Assembly (NCBI GenBank): GCA_030426085.1
Contig: JAUHYW010000005.1
Location: forward strand, 62,001-126,000
Reading direction: 5' to 3'
DNA length: 64,000 bases
Origin: a bacterium
GTDB taxonomy: Bacteria; Myxococcota_A; Bradymonadia; UBA7976; UBA1532
Each line of letters starts with the position of its first letter. The first letter of the stretch is position 1. Below the pieces are notes generated by a model. The model was not told where the DNA came from. It worked only from the letters and a program-made list of their open reading frames with translations, and ran no database searches. Below are positions 7,964 to 16,909 of this stretch, piece by piece. Made by a program: the position numbers and the translations under genes.

Positions 7964-9406
7964 GTGAGCCCGCCGGCCCGTCGGCTGCTGGCCTGCGGGC
8001 TGGCCGTGGCCCTGATCCCGCTCGCCTTCGGGCTGTGGCCCGGCGACGAGGCCGCCCGCCTCGAGCGCCTGATCGCGGGCTACGCCCTGGCCGGGCTGCC
8101 CTTCCTCTACATCTGGCGCCGGTGGCCCGACCTGGGCGACGGCCGCCGGGCGCTGCTAACGCTGCTGGCGGTGGCGGCGGCGGGGCGGCTGGCGCTGCTG
8201 GTGCTGCCGCCGCTGCTCTCCGAGGACCTGTGGCGCTACCTGTGGGACGGCGCGGTGCAGTGGAGCGGGCTCGACCCCTACCGCCACCCGCCGAACGCGG
8301 CCGCGCTGGACGGGCTGGCGGCCGATCCGACGCTGAGCGCGATCCGGGCCCGCATCGGGCACGCTCACATCCCGACGATCTACCCCCCCGCGGCCCAGAT
8401 CACGTTCCTGGTGGCCACCGTCGCCGGCCCCTCGGCGCTGGCCTTGCGGCTGGTCCTGGTGGCGGCCGATCTGCTGCTGGTCACCGGCCTGTGGCGCTGG
8501 GCGGCGGCCTCGGGGCGCCGGCCGCAGGTGGCCGCGCTGTACGCCTTCGCCCCGCTGCCCCTGCTCGAGACCGCGGTCGGGGCCCACATCGACGTCGTGG
8601 GGGTCGCCGGGGTCGCCCTGGCCGGCCTCGCGCTGTGCGGCCGGCGCCCCCTGCGCGCCGGGCTGGGGCTGGCGGTGGGCATCTGGACCAAGCTGGTGCC
8701 CGCGCTGGCCCTGCCGGTGCTCCTGCGGCGCCACCCCCGGGCCGCGCTGGGCACCGGCGGCGCCGCGCTCCTGCTGCTGGCCCCCTATCTGGCGTCGGGC
8801 GGGCACCTGCTGACCGGCCTGCGGGCCTACGGGCAACGGTGGCGGGCCAACGACGGCCTCTTCGCGCTGGTCATCCGGCCCTTCGAGCACATCTGGCCGC
8901 ACACCGGCCGCCCGGTCGAGCTGCCCGGGTGGGCGGTCGAGGGGGTCCGGGCGCTGGTGGGCCAGAGCGGCGCGCAGCCGGGCGAGGTGTGGCCCGACGA
9001 GGTGGCGTTCGCCGCGGCCAAGCTGATCGCCGGCGGGCTCTTCGGGCTGGTGTGCCTGTGGTGCTGGTGGCGGGCGCGCACCCTGGAGGGCGCGCTGGGG
9101 CCGATGCTGACCGCGCTGTTCCTCGTGTCGCCGGTGGTGCACCCGTGGTACCTGCTGTGGCTGCTGCCGCTGGCCGCGCTGCGCTGGGGCGACGCCGACC
9201 GCCCGCCGTGGGCCGGCCCGGTGCTGCTGTGGGGGCTGACCGCCTGGATCGCCTACCTGCCCCGCCCGGGCTACCTGCGCACGGGGCAGTGGGTCGAGGC
9301 GATCGGCTGGCGCTGGCTGGAGTACGGCCCGGTGTGGGCCCTGCTGGTCTGGGGGCTGTGGCGGGCCGCTCAGAAGATGAAGCCGACCCCCAGCCGCACC
9401 TCCTGA
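7964..9406 (+). CDS. Polytopic lipid-dependent glycosyltransferase (GT87/mannosyltransferase-like)
   Basis: This 480-residue protein has about ten to twelve hydrophobic helices. The start is GTG at 7964. The first periplasmic loop carries SEDLWRYLWDG with a WSGLDPYRHPP segment after it, the acidic loop and DPY..PP motif typical of polyprenyl-phosphate-sugar dependent GT-C enzymes such as GT87 mannosyltransferases. A second loop has the motif HIPTIYPPAAQ. Such enzymes transfer a sugar from a lipid carrier on the outer face of the membrane. It follows the GT2 gene by 10 bp and is probably co-transcribed. The 3' end overlaps the convergent porin-like gene by 37 bp. The exact sugar and acceptor are not inferable. 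Confidence 0.82.
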   Translation: MSPPARRLLACGLAVALIPLAFGLWPGDEAARLERLIAGYALAGLPFLYIWRRWPDLGDGRRALLTLLAVAAAGRLALLVLPPLLSEDLWRYLWDGAVQWSGLDPYRHPPNAAALDGLAADPTLSAIRARIGHAHIPTIYPPAAQITFLVATVAGPSALALRLVLVAADLLLVTGLWRWAAASGRRPQVAALYAFAPLPLLETAVGAHIDVVGVAGVALAGLALCGRRPLRAGLGLAVGIWTKLVPALALPVLLRRHPRAALGTGGAALLLLAPYLASGGHLLTGLRAYGQRWRANDGLFALVIRPFEHIWPHTGRPVELPGWAVEGVRALVGQSGAQPGEVWPDEVAFAAAKLIAGGLFGLVCLWCWWRARTLEGALGPMLTALFLVSPVVHPWYLLWLLPLAALRWGDADRPPWAGPVLLWGLTAWIAYLPRPGYLRTGQWVEAIGWRWLEYGPVWALLVWGLWRAAQKMKPTPSRTS

Positions 9407-10644
9407 ATCGGCTCGGCGCCCTTCAGGTCGCTCTGCCCCCGGTCGTACTCCCCCTTGAAGACCACGTCGGGGTGCGGCTTGTACTCCAGCCCGGCGATGA
9501 GCCGGCTCGAGTTGCGGGCGGCGTCGACGAGGTAGCCGGCGGGCACCTCGACGTTGAGCTCGAGCCGCTCGAAGCGCACGAACGGCAGCAGCCCGGCCCG
9601 CTCGAAGCCGAGCGCCGGCCCGAGGTCGTAGCTGCCCTCGACGTACCACCCCCGCTGCACGGTGGGGGTCACCGGGAACGGCCCGGCCGACTCGTCGACC
9701 TCGGTGCTCGGGTCGTCGGGCACGCCGCTGCCCCCGATGTCGCCCTCGATCCGCCCCTCGGCGAAGAGCCCCCGGAGCTCGGCCCCGGCCACCCGCACGA
9801 TGACGTGGGCCTCGTAGACCAGGTGGGTGACCTCGGTCCGCTCGGTCGGGTCCTGGTCGGCGCCCCCGTAGTAGGCGCTGGCCCCGACGTCGAACCGCTC
9901 GCCGTCGCTGTACTCGAGCCGGGCGACGACGCCCTTGTCCTCCCAGACGAAGAGGCTGCCCTTCTGCTTGCCCCCGCCGATGCCGGCGAGGCCGAAGCCC
10001 GACGCGTCGAGCCCGCTGACGAGGTAGAGCTTGTAGTTCAGCCCGCCGACGCCGCCGAGCAGCCCGACGCCCACCTCGCGCCACGTCGAGGGGATGATCG
10101 TGCGCTCGGTCTCGGGGCGGAAGTTGCCCCGGAAGGTGGTCGGCTCGTGCATCTCGTTGACGATGCCCATCGGCATGAGCATCAGCCCGGTGCGCAGGTT
10201 GGCGTACTCGGCGAGCAGCAGGTCGACGTACATGAACTCGACCACCGCCTGATCGACGTGCTCGAACTCGATCTCGGTGTTGAACACGACCAGGTCGTCG
10301 AACTTGTAGCCGAAGTAGGCGATGAACCGGTAGACGTCGCCCCGATGCGCCGGGCGGGTCTCGCCGTCGCCCAGATAGTGCCCGAAGAACAGCTCCCCGT
10401 AGCCTCCGATGGACAGCCCGTCGTTCTCGTAGACCTTCGAAGCCGCCGGGCCCAGGCCGAACCGGCTCTTGCGGGCCTCTTCTTCGGGCACCGACAGGCT
10501 CTCCCGCAGGCGGTTGACCTCGCTGGCGAGCGCGTCGACCTTGGCGTCGAGCTCTTCGGTGGAGGGGCCCTCCTGAGCCGGCGCGGGCGCCGGGAGGGCG
10601 CACAGGGTGAGCATGCAGACCAGGGCGGATCGGGTGCGGGGCAT
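9370..10644 (-). CDS. Outer-membrane beta-barrel (porin-like) protein
   Basis: This 424-residue secreted protein starts with a signal peptide (MPRTRSALVCMLTLCALPAPAPAQ, cleavage likely after AQ near residue 24). A short coiled coil follows (about 28-50, STEELDAKVDALASEVNRL). The rest alternates polar and hydrophobic residues with many aromatic girdles (GGYGELFFGHYLG, FIAYFGYKF, VFNTEIEFEH) and ends in Phe (VGFIF), the outer-membrane signature. The architecture of coiled coil plus barrel resembles phosphate-selective porins and related barrels, but the solute is unknown. The start is ATG at 10642-10644. It is the last gene of the minus-strand run from the MBOAT gene and lies 37 bp after the lipoprotein gene. 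Confidence 0.8.
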   Translation of the reverse strand: MPRTRSALVCMLTLCALPAPAPAQEGPSTEELDAKVDALASEVNRLRESLSVPEEEARKSRFGLGPAASKVYENDGLSIGGYGELFFGHYLGDGETRPAHRGDVYRFIAYFGYKFDDLVVFNTEIEFEHVDQAVVEFMYVDLLLAEYANLRTGLMLMPMGIVNEMHEPTTFRGNFRPETERTIIPSTWREVGVGLLGGVGGLNYKLYLVSGLDASGFGLAGIGGGKQKGSLFVWEDKGVVARLEYSDGERFDVGASAYYGGADQDPTERTEVTHLVYEAHVIVRVAGAELRGLFAEGRIEGDIGGSGVPDDPSTEVDESAGPFPVTPTVQRGWYVEGSYDLGPALGFERAGLLPFVRFERLELNVEVPAGYLVDAARNSSRLIAGLEYKPHPDVVFKGEYDRGQSDLKGAEPIQEVRLGVGFIF

Positions 10645-10681
10645 GGGCTCTCTCGATGGGCCGGGGGTCGGGGCCGCAGGC

Positions 10682-11137
10682 TCAGCCGGCCGGCGGCGCA
10701 TCGACCCGATCGGGCTCGGATTCATCGGGGGGCGCTTCGGTCGCGTCCGGCTCGACCGGGGGATCCACCGCCTGCACGACGAAGACCCGGCTGGCGTGCT
10801 GCCCGGCCCAGGTGCGGGCCCGGTCGGTGAGGTTGCCCAGCACCGGGACCACCGCGCCGGGGCTGCGGCCGAAGCGCACGAGCAGCGCCTGGACCTGATC
10901 GACCTCCTCGACGCCCGACTCGAGCGCGACCCGCTCCCAGCCGGCGGGGGTCTTCAGCTCGACGTGCAGCTCGGGCTGGTCGGCGATGCACGGGGGCGGG
11001 TTGTAGCGCAGACGGTAGACCGCCTCGCCGTCGGGCAGCGGCTCGGCGATCCGCACGGTGCCCCCCGGCGGGGGCGCGCCGCCGCACCCGAGGGCGCACC
11101 ACGAGGCGGCGATGACGGCGATGGCGAGGGGCCTCAT
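10682..11137 (-). CDS. Small lipoprotein
   Basis: This 151-residue protein begins with a lipoprotein signal peptide with lipobox ALGC (Cys18), so it is predicted to be lipid-anchored in the outer or inner membrane. The middle has short beta-strand stretches (ELHVELKTPAGWERVAL) and the C-terminus is acidic and disordered (many Asp, Glu and Pro). No family was recognised. Its ATG (11135-11137) overlaps the SGNH gene's stop by 4 bp, so it is translated with it. The position within the O-acylation run suggests an envelope role, but nothing in the sequence specifies it. Confidence 0.75.
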   Translation of the reverse strand: MRPLAIAVIAASWCALGCGGAPPPGGTVRIAEPLPDGEAVYRLRYNPPPCIADQPELHVELKTPAGWERVALESGVEEVDQVQALLVRFGRSPGAVVPVLGNLTDRARTWAGQHASRVFVVQAVDPPVEPDATEAPPDESEPDRVDAPPAG

Positions 11138-12327
11138 GGCGCCACTATACCGCCGCCGGGGCGCCGGGGCAGCGCCGTCGGCGGGCGGGCCGTCTCGAAG
11201 GCGTGCAGCAGCGCCCCGAGCAGCGCCTCGGCCAGCCGGGCGTAGCCGTCGCGGGTCAGGTGCACCCGGTCGCCCCGGGCCAGCCGGGCCCGCTGCCAGC
11301 GCACGATGCTGCCCGGCCCGCCCATCGCCGCCCGGGTGTCCCAGAAGGCGCAGCCGTGGGCCTCGGCCAGCGCCCGCTGGGCCTCGATCACCGCGTCGGC
11401 CAGGGGCAGCGGCCGCCGGCGGCGCTGGGCGTCGGGCGGCCCGGTCAGCAGGCAGTCGGCCCCCGGCGCCGCCGCCCGCAGGCCGCTGAGCACCCGGTCG
11501 AGGCGCAGGCCGTAATCCGCCGGGTCGAGGTCCCGGTCGAACAGCTCGTTGGTGCCATAGCTCAGGATCAGCAGCGCGGGGCCGAGCCGGCGCAGCCCGT
11601 CGGCCAGCCCGGTCGGGTCGAGCCGCAGCAGCCGGTCGGCCCGGGCCCCGTTGATCCCGATCGCGTCGTAGATGACCCCCCGGCCGCCTTCGAAGGACAG
11701 CCCGCCCAGCCGCACCTCGCGCCCGCCGACGGGGTGCACGCTCACCGCGGCCCCGCCCGGCGGCAGGTCGAAGCGGGCGAAGCCGGCCGCGGGCCACGGG
11801 CCGTCGGTCGAGACCCGGCCCGCCGGCGTATCGTCGAGGCGCACCTCGTAGCACCCGCCGCCCGGCTGACGCAGGTGATGGACCTCGACGAACCGGGCCC
11901 CGCCGCCCTCCGCGGCGCCCGGCACCCGGGCCCGGACCGCCGCGTGCGGATCGGCCGAGGCCATCGAGCAGCCGCCGACGCCGAACCAACCGTCGTCCAG
12001 CCCGCCCCGCAGGCCGTCGACCCGCCACCGGCCCTCGGCGCTGTTGTCCAGCCGCTTCTGCCAGTAGCTCGACCACGGGCGCCCGGCGAGCACGAAGCCC
12101 CGGCCACCGTCGCCGAACCGGGCCTGGAGCCCCTCCCGCACCGGGCCGGTCCACAGGTCGGCGACGATGTGGGAGTCGCCGAGGTGGGTGATGCGCACCG
12201 GCGCGGGGTCCGAGGCGAGCCCGGCCAGCGCGGCGAAGGCCCGCCCGAGGCGCTCGGGGTGCTCGATGGGCGCCGCGCCCTGCGGGGGCGCGGCCAGCAG
12301 CAGCGCGGCGAGCCCGGCCAGGATCAT
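11134..12327 (-). CDS. SGNH/GDSL-family hydrolase or acyltransferase, paralogue 1
   Basis: This 397-residue exported protein has an N-terminal hydrophobic signal (ILAGLAALLLAAPP). Block I is ITHLGDSHIVADLW, with Ser of GDS as the nucleophile, near residue 47. The conserved block with Asn is LSYGTNELFD near 250. The C-terminal DxxH-type block reads RVHLTRDGY near 370. The segment FGDGGRGFVLAGRP near residue 70 recurs almost unchanged in the gene at 15175-16902, marking the two as paralogues. SGNH proteins of this type serve as acetyl-transferring partners of MBOAT proteins (AlgX/AlgJ, PatB), which fits this operon. ATG at 12325-12327 overlaps the upstream stop. Confidence 0.8.
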   Translation of the reverse strand: MILAGLAALLLAAPPQGAAPIEHPERLGRAFAALAGLASDPAPVRITHLGDSHIVADLWTGPVREGLQARFGDGGRGFVLAGRPWSSYWQKRLDNSAEGRWRVDGLRGGLDDGWFGVGGCSMASADPHAAVRARVPGAAEGGGARFVEVHHLRQPGGGCYEVRLDDTPAGRVSTDGPWPAAGFARFDLPPGGAAVSVHPVGGREVRLGGLSFEGGRGVIYDAIGINGARADRLLRLDPTGLADGLRRLGPALLILSYGTNELFDRDLDPADYGLRLDRVLSGLRAAAPGADCLLTGPPDAQRRRRPLPLADAVIEAQRALAEAHGCAFWDTRAAMGGPGSIVRWQRARLARGDRVHLTRDGYARLAEALLGALLHAFETARPPTALPRRPGGGIVAP

Positions 12328-13793
12328 GGCGTGGCCTCCAGCGGCGTCGCCCGGGGGTTGCGGCCGTCGATGGGTGATCCGGCGGGCCACAGCCGCAGCG
12401 CGCCGGGCACCTCGGGGTCGTGGTCGTCGACCCGCACCGTGATCGACGGCGGCCGCCCGAGCAGCGACCGCTCCAGCGCGAAGCGGGCGGTGTAGCCCCC
12501 CTCGCCCGCGCGCCAGTCGGCGTCGACCTTGCGCCCGATGCGCCGCCGGGCCCGCCGGCCGCCGCGGATGTCGAGGCCCCCAGGGCTCAGGTGCACCCGC
12601 GCCGGCCGCCGGTCGGGGCCCAGGTACAGCTCGACGCCGTCTTCGGCCGATCGCTCGGGGTCGCGCACCTCGACCGACACGATCAGGCGCCGGCCGTCGT
12701 CCTCGGCCCAGGCGGCCGCCGCCAGATCGGCGGGCCCGGCCCAGGCCCGCTCGTCCTCGGTGATCCGGCAGGCGTGGCCCGTCGGTGAGCGGCGCTCGAA
12801 GCCCAGCGGCCGATGGCACGGCGGGGCGTCGGCCGGGGTGAAGCGGGCCGCGAGCATCGCCCGCAGCGGGTCGTCGGCGGCGAGCCAACGGGCCCCGTGC
12901 AGCGCCGGCACCCGGCCCAGCGGGCGGGTCACGCCCCCCCGCCACAAGGTCAGCTCCCGGGCGGTGCACGGGTCGGCGAAGCGGGTCAGGTCGCGGTGCA
13001 CGAGGTCCGCGGCGGCCAGCGGGGGGCCGCTGAGCACGAGCGCCAGCCCGTCGGGCCCGGGGCGCACGTCGACCACCCCGGTGAGAGTCGGCCCGACGTC
13101 GGGCGCGAGCCGGTCGGCCACCCACCGGGCGCCGGGCAGCGTGATCCGCTCGGCGGGCGGTCGATCCATGGCGAGCGCGTGGGCCCGATCGGCGCAGCGA
13201 CCGCGCCCGGCCAGCGCCAGCCAGCGGATCGGGTGCCCCCCGGGCGCGTCCAGCGCGAGCAGGCCGGCCGGGGCCTCGACGCACGGCTCGACGAGGCCCG
13301 GCAGCGCGCGCCGCAGCCAGCCGAGCGAGGCCCCGACGTCGGGGGGCATCGGCCGGGCCCGCCCGCTCGGCAGCGCCCGGGTCTCGGCGGTGATCCGGTC
13401 GGTGGTGGCCCCGCCCTCCCGGATCCGGCGGAAGCGCATCAGCGCCACCCGGTCGCCGACGAACTGCACCGCCCGCTGCTCGTCGAAGAGCTGGCCTTCG
13501 GCGGGCAGCGGGGGCCGGTCGGTGAGCGGGGTCCAGACCCGGGTCCCGGGGGCCAGGCGCTCGAGGGTGGTCCACCGATGGGCCGGACGGGGCAGCCGGT
13601 CGGCCCCCCGGGGCATGCGCTCGGCGACCCGGCGCAGCCGATAGCGGGTGCCGTCGGGGGTGATCCAGCCGGCGCTCACCCACAGCCGCTCGGCGTCGGC
13701 GTCGACCGCCCACGTTCGCCCCCCGCCCCAGAACACCGCCACCGGCCCGGTCGGCGGCGCCAGCAGCGCCAGCGCCGCGATCAGGCCGACCAT
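12324..13793 (-). CDS. Secreted protein with C-terminal CBM9-like domain
   Basis: This 489-residue protein has a short N-terminal signal (VGLIAALALLAPP). The N-terminal two thirds have no recognised family. The C-terminal 150 residues, from about 335, look like a carbohydrate-binding module 9 or DOMON-type beta-sandwich: DGRRLIVSVEVRDPE, DGVELYLGPD, then YTARFALERSLLG and ITVRVDDHDPE. These match the EVxDD and DxVEx(Y/F) style of such modules. It is encoded between the Nudix-lactamase fusion and SGNH paralogue 1 with overlaps of 13 and 4 bp. A role in binding the envelope glycan being modified is plausible from context. The family call is by pattern and should be treated as moderate. Confidence 0.7.
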   Translation of the reverse strand: MVGLIAALALLAPPTGPVAVFWGGGRTWAVDADAERLWVSAGWITPDGTRYRLRRVAERMPRGADRLPRPAHRWTTLERLAPGTRVWTPLTDRPPLPAEGQLFDEQRAVQFVGDRVALMRFRRIREGGATTDRITAETRALPSGRARPMPPDVGASLGWLRRALPGLVEPCVEAPAGLLALDAPGGHPIRWLALAGRGRCADRAHALAMDRPPAERITLPGARWVADRLAPDVGPTLTGVVDVRPGPDGLALVLSGPPLAAADLVHRDLTRFADPCTARELTLWRGGVTRPLGRVPALHGARWLAADDPLRAMLAARFTPADAPPCHRPLGFERRSPTGHACRITEDERAWAGPADLAAAAWAEDDGRRLIVSVEVRDPERSAEDGVELYLGPDRRPARVHLSPGGLDIRGGRRARRRIGRKVDADWRAGEGGYTARFALERSLLGRPPSITVRVDDHDPEVPGALRLWPAGSPIDGRNPRATPLEATP

Positions 13794-15178
13794 ACGCCGC
13801 CGTCGCGCCGGGCCCGCCCCTCGCGGACGAGCTTGTCGAGGTGGGCCCGCAGCGAGAGCCCGGCCAGCCCGCCGTGGGGCCCGGCCTTCATCATCGGGGG
13901 CACGTCGGTGTAGACCCGATCCACCAGAGTGGCCAGGTCGGCCGGCCCCTGCGCCAGCGCGGCGAGCGCCTGCCGCTCCCGGTCGAGCCGGTGGGTCACG
14001 TACTCGGCCAGCTTGTGGTCGGCGCCCCCGATCACCGGCCCGTGGCTGGGCAAGAGCGCCCGGGGCTTCGCCGCCCGCAGGCGCTCGAGCCCGGCGATGT
14101 ACTGCCCCATGTCGCCCTCGTCCGGCTCGACGAGGATGCTGCCGATCCCGGCGACCATGTCCCCCACGATGGCGTACCCGGTCTCCCGCACGAGGAAGCA
14201 CAGGTGCCCCACGGCGTGCCCCGGGGTGTGCATCACGTCGAGGGTCGGGCCCCCGCGCAGCGCGATCGTATCGCCCTCGTCGAGCAGGACGTCGACCGGA
14301 TGATCGATGCGCGCGGCGGTCAGCCGGTGGGCCATCACCGGCACCCCCAGCCGGCCGGCGAGGTGGGCCACGCCGCCGATATGATCGTGGTGGTGGTGGG
14401 TCAGCGCGATGCCCCGCACGGTGGCCCCGGCGGCGATCCGGGCGTCGAGCAGGCGGTCCAGCCGGGCCTGCTCGCCGGGGTCGCCGGCCGCCGGCTCGAC
14501 CACCAGCAGCTCGTCGTGGCCGACGATGTAGCAGTTGGTGTGGGTCGCCGGGGGCAGGGTCGGGGTGCGCAGGGGCAGCAGGGTCAGCCCGGGGGCGATG
14601 GGGCTCTCCTCGGGCGGCTCGACCACGAAGCGGGCCGGGTCATCGAGCGCGCCGTCGGCCAGGGCGCCGAGCAGGGCCCGGGTCGGCGGGGCGAGCAGCA
14701 CCTCGGCTCGACCCCAGGCGGCCAGCGCGTCCTTCGGGCGGATCCAGGCGCCGGCGTCCAGCTCGGGGTCGCCCGGCTCGACCCGGGGGTCGGCGTCATC
14801 GGCGACGATCAGGGCGTAGAACCGGGTCCGGAAGCGGGCGACGAGGTAGGGCGGCGCGGTCCAGACCCCGGCCGGGATCAGGCGCTTCGCCGCCGCCTCG
14901 ACGTCGATCGGCAGCGGCGCCCCGGCGTCCCGGATGGCCCGCCGGGTGTCGTCATCGATGCGCCCGCCGGGCAGCCAGCCGGTCTCCTCGGCGGTCTCCC
15001 GCAGCGCGGCGTGGCGGGCCGCGGCCTCGGGGTCGGGCCCGTCGCCGGGGTCGACCCGCCCCCCGGGGAACGCGTGGAACCCGCTGAGGAACCGGGCGTG
15101 CGGCGCCCGGCGGACCCAGTAGACCTCGGGGTCGGCCGGCCGGCGGATCAGCATCAGCGAGGCGCTCTCGGCGATCAT
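13781..15178 (-). CDS. Nudix hydrolase fused to a metallo-beta-lactamase-fold hydrolase (LACTB2-like)
   Basis: This 465-residue two-domain protein combines enzymes usually encoded separately. Residues 1-190 form a Nudix domain: GFHAFPGGRVDPGDG precedes the Nudix box ending RETAEETGW near residue 65. From about residue 220 a metallo-beta-lactamase fold follows, with the metal motif LTHHHHDHIGG near 265, a GHAVGHLCF segment and HGP near 350. A final winged-helix tail (PPMMKAGPHGGLAGLSLRAHLDKLVREG) is the BLACT_WH extension of LACTB2-like hydrolases. It is predicted cytoplasmic. The Nudix part is reminiscent of acyl-CoA or nucleotide diphosphatases. ATG at 15176-15178 overlaps the SGNH stop. Confidence 0.88.
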   Translation of the reverse strand: MIAESASLMLIRRPADPEVYWVRRAPHARFLSGFHAFPGGRVDPGDGPDPEAAARHAALRETAEETGWLPGGRIDDDTRRAIRDAGAPLPIDVEAAAKRLIPAGVWTAPPYLVARFRTRFYALIVADDADPRVEPGDPELDAGAWIRPKDALAAWGRAEVLLAPPTRALLGALADGALDDPARFVVEPPEESPIAPGLTLLPLRTPTLPPATHTNCYIVGHDELLVVEPAAGDPGEQARLDRLLDARIAAGATVRGIALTHHHHDHIGGVAHLAGRLGVPVMAHRLTAARIDHPVDVLLDEGDTIALRGGPTLDVMHTPGHAVGHLCFLVRETGYAIVGDMVAGIGSILVEPDEGDMGQYIAGLERLRAAKPRALLPSHGPVIGGADHKLAEYVTHRLDRERQALAALAQGPADLATLVDRVYTDVPPMMKAGPHGGLAGLSLRAHLDKLVREGRARRDGGVWSA

Positions 15179-16902
15179 CGGGGTCCTCCCGGCCCCGCGG
15201 GGCGCTGGGGCCACGGGCCCACCGGCGGGCCCACCGGGCCGTCTTCGGGCAGCTCGGCCGGCGCGGCGGGCGGGGGCGGCTTCGGGGCCTGCGCCGCCCG
15301 GTGCCGCTGGTAGCCGTCCATCAGCGCCAGGTACAGCATCTGCCCGATGCGATCGGCCCCCCGCCGGGTGGGGTGGGTCAGGTCGCCCGAGGCCAGCTTG
15401 GGCTTCATGCGATACCACCGGGCCATCGAGCCCTCCCCGCCCATCGCCCGGTAGGTGTTCCAGAACGCGCAGCCCTGGCGCCAGGCGACCTCCCGCTGCA
15501 CCCGCACGATGCGCTTGACCACCGGCCGGGTCACCAGCTTGCCGCTCTCGGGGTGCTTCTCGGCCCGGTCCATCGGCCCCACGAGCAGGCACGAGACCCC
15601 GGGCAGCGCCGCCCGCAGGTGGCCGATGGTGCCCGACAGGTCGGCCCGGTAGCGCTTGCTGCTCAGCCGCCGGAACTGGCTCTCGTTGGTGCCGTAGTGC
15701 AGCACGAGCAGGTCCGGCCGCCGCAGCCGGAGCTGGTCGTGCCAGTGGGGCCGGTCGAAGCGCTTGAGCAGCTTGGCCCGGGCCCCGTCGAGCCCCAGGC
15801 TGTCGTAGACCACGCCCGGCCCGTCCCGCTCGAAGACCACCCCGAAGAGCCGCACCTCGCCCTTGCCCAGCGTGCGCAGTTCGAAGGTGTGGTGCCCGTC
15901 GGGCACCCGGATCTCGGCCACCCGGGACGCTTTGTCTTCGGTGTCGGTCTCGATGATCACCGGCGGCCCGCCGACCCGCATCTGGAACCGCCCGCCGCCG
16001 GGCTGGCCCAGATAGAGCACCTGCATGCGCGAGACCCGGGTGCCGACCGGCTCGGGGTCCTCGGGGTCGGGCTCTTCCGGCGGCGCGTCGGGGCGCATGC
16101 GCACCCACTGCCCCCGCTTGCGGGTGCGCACCGTCACCCCGCCGAGGCCGTAGGCCCCGTCGTCGATGGGCGGCCGGGTCAGCCGGTTGACCCGCCACCC
16201 GTCGCTGGTGTCGAGGTCGAGGTTGTCCCGCCGGTACCACGGCGAGGGGCGCCCGGCGAGCACGAAGCCGTGTCCCCCGTCGCCGAAGCGCTTCTGCATC
16301 AGCCGGCGCACCGTCTGGGTCACGTAGTCCCCGGTGATGAGCGAGTCGCCGTAGTGCACCACCCGGGTCAGCGCGCCCGGCTCGGCCCGCTCGACCCGCT
16401 CCAGCGACCGGTAGAAGCGGCGCAGACCGCCCTGGGGGTCCTCGATGGGCAGCAGCGGCAGGCCCGAGCCGGTGCGGCGGACCTCGGGCGGCGGGGGCAG
16501 CGCGGCGTTCGGATCCCACACCAGCGCCGGGCCCGGCTCGGGCTCCTCCTCGCCGCCGTCGGGCGCGACCCCCGGCCCGCCCGGCTCGTCGACGTGCAGC
16601 GCCTCGACCGGCCGCAGCCCCACCGGGATGTCGTCGTCGTCGGCCGGCCCGTCGACCGCGCCCGGGCCCAGGGCCACCAGCCGGGACTCGTCCACCTCGT
16701 CGGGGGCCGCCTCCTCCAGCTCGGGCACCGTCGGGCGGAACAGCCCCGGCACGAAGGCCAGCGGGTCGGCGGGCGCCCAGCGCAGCGGCTCGAGGCCGGG
16801 GGCGAGTTGCAACGCCGCGGCGAAGAGCACCGCCAGCCACACCGTGCGCCCGGTCTTGGACCACAGCAGGCGGGGCGAGCTCTCGGGGGGCGGCGGCGGC
16901 AC
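15175..16902 (-). CDS. SGNH/GDSL-family hydrolase or acyltransferase, paralogue 2, membrane-anchored
   Basis: This 575-residue protein begins with GTG at 16900-16902. A transmembrane helix lies near residues 20-40 (TVWLAVLFAAALQLAPG). An acidic, Pro-rich spacer to about residue 165 follows. The SGNH domain shows the GDS block (TRVVHYGDSLITGDY near 190), the duplicated motif FGDGGHGFVLAGRPS, the Asn block (LVLHYGTNESQF near 400) and the C-terminal catalytic segment (DLTHPTRRGADRI, with Asp and His) near 520. It begins 7 bp after the MBOAT gene's stop. The topology, a periplasmic SGNH domain tethered to the inner membrane beside an MBOAT protein, is that of AlgJ/AlgX or PatB O-acetyltransferase partners. 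The acceptor glycan is unknown. Confidence 0.85.
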   Translation of the reverse strand: MPPPPPESSPRLLWSKTGRTVWLAVLFAAALQLAPGLEPLRWAPADPLAFVPGLFRPTVPELEEAAPDEVDESRLVALGPGAVDGPADDDDIPVGLRPVEALHVDEPGGPGVAPDGGEEEPEPGPALVWDPNAALPPPPEVRRTGSGLPLLPIEDPQGGLRRFYRSLERVERAEPGALTRVVHYGDSLITGDYVTQTVRRLMQKRFGDGGHGFVLAGRPSPWYRRDNLDLDTSDGWRVNRLTRPPIDDGAYGLGGVTVRTRKRGQWVRMRPDAPPEEPDPEDPEPVGTRVSRMQVLYLGQPGGGRFQMRVGGPPVIIETDTEDKASRVAEIRVPDGHHTFELRTLGKGEVRLFGVVFERDGPGVVYDSLGLDGARAKLLKRFDRPHWHDQLRLRRPDLLVLHYGTNESQFRRLSSKRYRADLSGTIGHLRAALPGVSCLLVGPMDRAEKHPESGKLVTRPVVKRIVRVQREVAWRQGCAFWNTYRAMGGEGSMARWYRMKPKLASGDLTHPTRRGADRIGQMLYLALMDGYQRHRAAQAPKPPPPAAPAELPEDGPVGPPVGPWPQRPAGPGGPR

Positions 16903-16909
16903 AGGTCCC

